In this document: one piece after another, positions 60,845 through 64,000 of the stretch
Position numbering within the stretch: the stretch's first letter is position 1
How the letters are laid out: every line of letters begins with the position of its first letter
Origin: Cecembia calidifontis
Lineage (GTDB): Bacteria; Bacteroidota; Bacteroidia; Cytophagales; Cyclobacteriaceae
Direction of reading: 5' to 3'
Assembly (NCBI RefSeq): GCF_004216715.1
Contig: NZ_SGXG01000001.1
Location: 1,178,001 to 1,242,000, forward strand
Length of the DNA stretch: 64,000 nt
Translations under genes and position numbers: made by a program
Notes under the pieces: generated by a model
What the model was told of the DNA's origin: nothing
The model's database searches: none
The model's input: only the letters and a program-made list of their open reading frames with translations

Positions 60845-61954
60845 ATGCACCTCAAAAATATCCGCTTACAACAATTTAAAAATTATCCCAAAGCGGAGGT
60901 GCAGTTTTCCAAAGAGATCAATTGCTTTGTAGGCCTTAATGGAAGCGGCAAGACCAACCTATTGGATGCCATTCATTATCTCTGTCTGACCAAGAGTGCA
61001 TTTAACGGAGTGGACAACCTCAATATCCTGCATGAAAAGGACTTTTTTACTGTCTTTGGTGATTTTGAGCTTGAGGGTAAAGAATTGGAAATCAGGTGCA
61101 TTTTCGAAAGTGGCAAAAGAAAGCAGCTCCTGCAAAACGGAAAAGCTGTCGATAAAATGAGTGATCACGTAGGTCTGCTTCCGGTGGTGATGATTGCCCC
61201 TGATGATACCATGCTGATCAAGGATGGAAGCGAAGAAAGGCGCAGATTTTTTGACAATATGCTTTGCCAGTTGGATAAAACATATCTTGATAATTTGATA
61301 CGTTACCAACATTTTTTGAAGCAACGTAACGCACTGATCAAACAATTCGCGGATAAGGGAACTTGGGACAAAAATTTTATTGAGCCTTATGACAGAGAAA
61401 TTATACAGCTTTCCAAACAGATAGCCAAGGACAGGCAGGCTTTTTTACAGGAATACGAGCCTCTTCTGACGGAATACTATTCGGAGATTTCTGAAAATAG
61501 GGAAAATATCAAAATCAGCTTTGAAACGCAATGTCTTTCAGAGGATTTTGATAAGGATTTCAAAGCAAGTGCCCAAAAAGACCTGATCTTAAAAAGAACC
61601 AATATGGGAATCCATAAGGATGATTTTGTATTTGAAATTGAAGGATACCCTATCAAAAAATTTGGTTCCCAGGGCCAGCAGAAGTCCTTTGTAATTGCGC
61701 TTAAACTTGCCCAGTTCCAGATATTTCTAAGCCACAAAAAGACCAAACCCATCCTGCTTTTGGATGATATCTTTGACAAGTTGGATGATGACAGGATCAG
61801 AAAAATGATGGGATTGGTAGCCGATCATCGTTTTGGGCAATTGTTTATCACGGATGCAAGGCCCGAAAGATCCAAGCAGATCTTAAAAGAGATAGGTGCT
61901 GAATGTAAGTTTTTTATGATCGAAAAAGGCAAAGTTACTGATTGGAATCAGTAA
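60845..61954 (+). CDS. recF: DNA replication and repair protein RecF
   Basis: A 369-aa SMC-like ATPase that helps load RecA at gapped DNA. Walker A is GLNGSGKTNLLDAIHYLCLT near residue 30, Walker B is KPILLLDDIFDKLDDDRI, and the signature motif is in KFGSQGQQKSFVIALKLA. Length is normal. Its stop overlaps the end of the convergent DoxX gene by 7 bases. The DUF721 gene I would expect after recF in Bacteroidota is missing here. Confidence 0.95.
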   Translation: MHLKNIRLQQFKNYPKAEVQFSKEINCFVGLNGSGKTNLLDAIHYLCLTKSAFNGVDNLNILHEKDFFTVFGDFELEGKELEIRCIFESGKRKQLLQNGKAVDKMSDHVGLLPVVMIAPDDTMLIKDGSEERRRFFDNMLCQLDKTYLDNLIRYQHFLKQRNALIKQFADKGTWDKNFIEPYDREIIQLSKQIAKDRQAFLQEYEPLLTEYYSEISENRENIKISFETQCLSEDFDKDFKASAQKDLILKRTNMGIHKDDFVFEIEGYPIKKFGSQGQQKSFVIALKLAQFQIFLSHKKTKPILLLDDIFDKLDDDRIRKMMGLVADHRFGQLFITDARPERSKQILKEIGAECKFFMIEKGKVTDWNQ

Positions 61955-62367
61955 CCGTTTCTCCTTTTTCTAATCTGCGCGTCCACCGAATATTTACCCG
62001 CTCCCATTAGGAATTGCACGATAAAGATGAGTAGGAAAAGCAAGGCTTTTTCCTTTTGGGCAAATGGATCTTCCGCATGCACAATAAAGCTCACCACAGT
62101 CATTGTGAAGATCAAAGGAATTAAGGATAATCTGGTCATAAAGCCCAATGCCAACAGGATGGAACAGAAAAATTCTGCGAATATGGTGGCTTGTAAGGAC
62201 ATTGCGGGACCTAGGCCGATAGGATCCCTAAATGTGGTCAGCCTAGCGCTAAAGTCTGCAATTTTTGCCCATCCATGGGTCATCATCATAAGGGAAGAGC
62301 CAAGTCTTAGCAAAAGAAGTGCTACATCCATTCCCCAAGAAGAAGAGGAAAAAAACAACTTTTTCAT
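61948..62367 (-). CDS. DoxX family membrane protein
   Basis: A 139-aa protein with four membrane helices (VALLLLRLGSSLMMMTHGWAK; FAEFFCSILLALGFM; SLIPLIFTMTVVSFIVHA; ALLFLLIFIVQFLMG). The DoxX signature THGWAKIADF and a polar HAEDPFAQKEKA loop are present. DoxX-like proteins are tied to thiol redox balance or quinone-linked oxidation in some bacteria; the role here is unknown. It is tail-to-tail with recF, overlapping by 7 bases. Confidence 0.86.
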   Translation of the reverse strand: MKKLFFSSSSWGMDVALLLLRLGSSLMMMTHGWAKIADFSARLTTFRDPIGLGPAMSLQATIFAEFFCSILLALGFMTRLSLIPLIFTMTVVSFIVHAEDPFAQKEKALLFLLIFIVQFLMGAGKYSVDAQIRKRRNGY

Positions 62368-62483
62368 GTTTTCGGTCTTTGTGAATGTTGTGGTCTATTT
62401 CCAAAATTAACAAGAAAAACATATCCTCTTGTTATATTGGGGCGTTAATTCATCAATTGTCAACTATTATTTCAAAAAAAAAC

Positions 62484-63596
62484 ATGAAACGTATCCTTTT
62501 ATTTCTGATTACACTTTTGGTGGGTGGCCAGCTTTACGCCCAAGGGCCTTCTGCAGGTTTCCTTGAATATATGAACGGGATACAGCAACTGATCCAGAAC
62601 GATTTATATGGAAGGGTATCAGCGGTATTGTATGATGTGGAAGAAACACCAAAGCAAAGTGTTTTTCTGGATTTTTGTAAAAATGTGGAAAGGGATTTCC
62701 AGGCACACTATTCAAAATATGCTGACAAGTTAAGTCCTGAAGAAAAAGATGCTGCAACAAAGTTTACCCAGACCATGATGATCCAGTTGGGAGAGCTTTA
62801 TCTTGATAGGGCCCAGGAGTTGGAGGTCAGTGAAAGATTGGTATTTTTCAGGACATTTATGCATGAAATGGGATATGATAAAAACCTTACTTCTTTGAAT
62901 GAGGATATTTCCAGGGCGATCATCATGGGCATTCATTCTGCCATGAACATTCCCTTTGGCATGCCTACCCAAGAAGTGGTAGCTTATATCTATAAGGAGG
63001 AAGAACCCATCAAGGAGCTTTACCATGCCGCATTTATCATCAATGAAATGGCCATGCTCAATGAAAGCTATGATGAACTGGAGGCCATGTCAGCCGGATT
63101 CAAAAAAGAGTATCCTGCATCCCGTTTTCTTCCGGCTTTGAACACTACGCTTGCTTCCCTTGAAAACCTAAGGGAAGGGGCATTGGTGCAGGATTTTTCT
63201 TTTGTTGATATGGAAGGCAAAGAAAGAAAGCTGTCTGAATTTAAGGACAAGATCATCTATTTGGATCTTTGGGCATCCTGGTGCGGACCTTGCATCAATA
63301 CCTTCAAAACCAAAACCCCTGATTTCGAAAAGAAATTAAGAAATCGGGAAGATGTGGTGCTGATGTATATTTCAATTGACGAGAAACCTGAATCCTGGAA
63401 AAATTACCTGGACAAGAACCCCATGAGAGGGGTACATTTGTTTGCGGGAAAAGGTTTTGAGGCAGATATCATGAGGTATTTTAAAGTTTGGGGTATTCCC
63501 CGGTACCTGATTATCGGAAAAGACAACAAACTCGTTAGCCCGAATGCTCCTAGGCCGGGAGATGAGGCTTATGAGGCCTTGATTGGTTTAAATTAG
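62484..63596 (+). CDS. Exported TlpA-like redoxin with long helical N-terminal domain
   Basis: A 370-aa protein. The ATG at 62484 gives a signal peptide MKRILLFLITLLVGGQLYAQ. Residues 21-230 are mostly helical with no family I recognise. The C-terminal 140 residues are a TlpA/AhpC-type domain (VQDFSFVDMEGKERKLSEFKD) with active site DLWASWCGPCINTFKTKTP and cis-Pro in WGIPRYLIIGKDNK. It is a probable periplasmic thiol oxidoreductase. It ends in the terminator at 63603. Confidence 0.87.
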   Translation: MKRILLFLITLLVGGQLYAQGPSAGFLEYMNGIQQLIQNDLYGRVSAVLYDVEETPKQSVFLDFCKNVERDFQAHYSKYADKLSPEEKDAATKFTQTMMIQLGELYLDRAQELEVSERLVFFRTFMHEMGYDKNLTSLNEDISRAIIMGIHSAMNIPFGMPTQEVVAYIYKEEEPIKELYHAAFIINEMAMLNESYDELEAMSAGFKKEYPASRFLPALNTTLASLENLREGALVQDFSFVDMEGKERKLSEFKDKIIYLDLWASWCGPCINTFKTKTPDFEKKLRNREDVVLMYISIDEKPESWKNYLDKNPMRGVHLFAGKGFEADIMRYFKVWGIPRYLIIGKDNKLVSPNAPRPGDEAYEALIGLN

Positions 63597-63602
63597 TTGA
63601 AG

Positions 63603-63640
63603 AAAAAGAGGCTGACCCATATTTGGGACAGCCTCTTTTT
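63603..63640 (+). terminator. Intrinsic terminator sharing a motif with the 45.9-kb repeat
   Basis: AAAAAGAGGCTG (63603-63614) pairs with CAGCCTCTTTTT (63629-63640), with an inner CCCA/TGGG pairing. The AGAGGCTG core equals the end of the repeat at 45857. Confidence 0.8.
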
Positions 63641-63721
63641 TACAGATTTAACAAACCAAATGAAAGTTTGATTAGGCCATTCTACTTAGCCAATTTTTAA
63701 ATTCTATTTCAATTTTATTGA

Positions 63722-63859
63722 TTAAAACTTTTTACTATTGACTAATTTCTTCCAAAGTTTGAAGATCCCATATGCAATTAAAATAAGTAAAGTGAGATTG
63801 ATTAACTGGATAGATAAACCTATCACATCCCAAGAAGAAGTAAATATGGTTAATTTCAT
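63722..63859 (-). CDS. Candidate 45-aa membrane protein
   Basis: A short complete ORF, ATG at 63857-63859, begins MKLTIFTSSWDVIGLSIQL. One hydrophobic helix (LINLTLLILIAYGIF) follows, then a basic end (KLWKKLVNSKKF). Its start is 21 bases after the stop of the next gene upstream on the same strand. The topology, one helix with a Lys-rich cytoplasmic end, is credible, but no homologue is recognised. Confidence 0.5.
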   Translation of the reverse strand: MKLTIFTSSWDVIGLSIQLINLTLLILIAYGIFKLWKKLVNSKKF

Positions 63860-63880
63860 TGTTTTCTCAGTTTAAGGGTT

Positions 63881-64000
63881 TTATTCAATTATTTGGATCC
63901 AATGAGTTGTTCCTGTACAGCCATCAACTCTGATTCTCCAATTTGTGATTTCTGTAACATATACAGTTCCAATGTTTGGATAATTAATGGAATAGACTAA
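63881..64000 (-). CDS. C-terminal end of an unidentified protein, truncated by window edge
   Basis: An open frame runs in from base 64000 and ends at a TAA (63881-63883). It encodes about 39 residues, including YPNIGTVYVTEITNWRIRVD and CTGTTHWIQIIE. Beta-rich, with one Cys; no family can be assigned from this piece. The 45-aa ORF follows directly. Confidence 0.5.
   Translation of the reverse strand, partial: LVYSINYPNIGTVYVTEITNWRIRVDGCTGTTHWIQIIE

Noticed and set aside
1..64000. CRISPR arrays, rRNA, tRNA, prophage or defence systems
   Set aside because: No regularly spaced direct repeats, rRNA or tRNA cores, integrase, phage structural genes or nuclease-toxin modules were recognised on either strand.

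Overview
The window reads as a chromosomal segment of a gliding-type Bacteroidota bacterium, most likely Cytophagales/Cyclobacteriaceae (Algoriphagus- or Belliella-like). The support is the gliding genes gldD and gldE, the DUF4221 lipoprotein, -7 boxes of the Bacteroidota form TAnnTTTG, few Shine-Dalgarno sequences, many lipoprotein and Tat signals, and the conserved block HU / TPR / 29-aa basic protein / RNase G facing mutY-ssb-gldE. I see no rRNA, tRNA, CRISPR array or prophage.

Layout. 1-5.5 kb: 3' part of a DsbD-like thiol transporter, an APH-fold kinase, a Na+/solute symporter, gldD and a DinB-like protein. 5.5-6.9 kb: a complete IS256-family element with an 8-bp target duplication, inserted in the T-tract of an intrinsic terminator. 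7-11 kb: nitroreductase, a Tat-exported Nif3-like protein, and a GMC oxidoreductase with its Tat-lipoprotein partner subunit. 11-21 kb: phosphopantetheinyl transferase, lipid A-type acyltransferase, small proteins, then the RNase G/HU and mutY-ssb-gldE blocks. 21-27 kb: glutamate synthase gltBD. 28-33 kb: housekeeping genes, an NADH dehydrogenase remnant, thioredoxin and an M28 peptidase.

33.0-33.66 kb is an AT-rich gene-free stretch with three perfect DnaA boxes spaced exactly 10 bp; it is a candidate replication origin. 33.7-40 kb: two exported redoxins, an exported methyltransferase, kynurenine monooxygenase and kynureninase, with ridA divergent. 40-46 kb: fumarase, a Tat-exported sugar isomerase-like protein and an amidase. 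46-49 kb: two adjacent degenerate copies of a large surface protein gene. 49-51 kb: a second GMC/subunit-3 pair in reversed gene order. 51.3-52.1 kb: a symmetric REP-like hairpin array. 52-55.4 kb: an alpha-L-fucosidase lipoprotein, whose gene holds five perfect DnaA boxes, divergent from an AraD1/GguC-type sugar acid enzyme. 55.8-64 kb: alanine racemase, aspartokinase, lumazine synthase, a TPR membrane protein, pyruvate dehydrogenase E1 alpha, recF, DoxX and a TlpA-like redoxin.

How the genes fit together. Most are core metabolism (nitrogen assimilation, fumarase, pyruvate dehydrogenase, aspartate family, riboflavin). The accessory content points to extracytoplasmic sugar processing: GMC dehydrogenases probably co-exported with Tat-signal partners, a Tat isomerase/epimerase, GH29 fucosidase and AraD1. 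There are also many extracytoplasmic thioredoxin folds. The most unusual observations are the DnaA-box arrangements at 33.4 kb and 52.5-53.6 kb.
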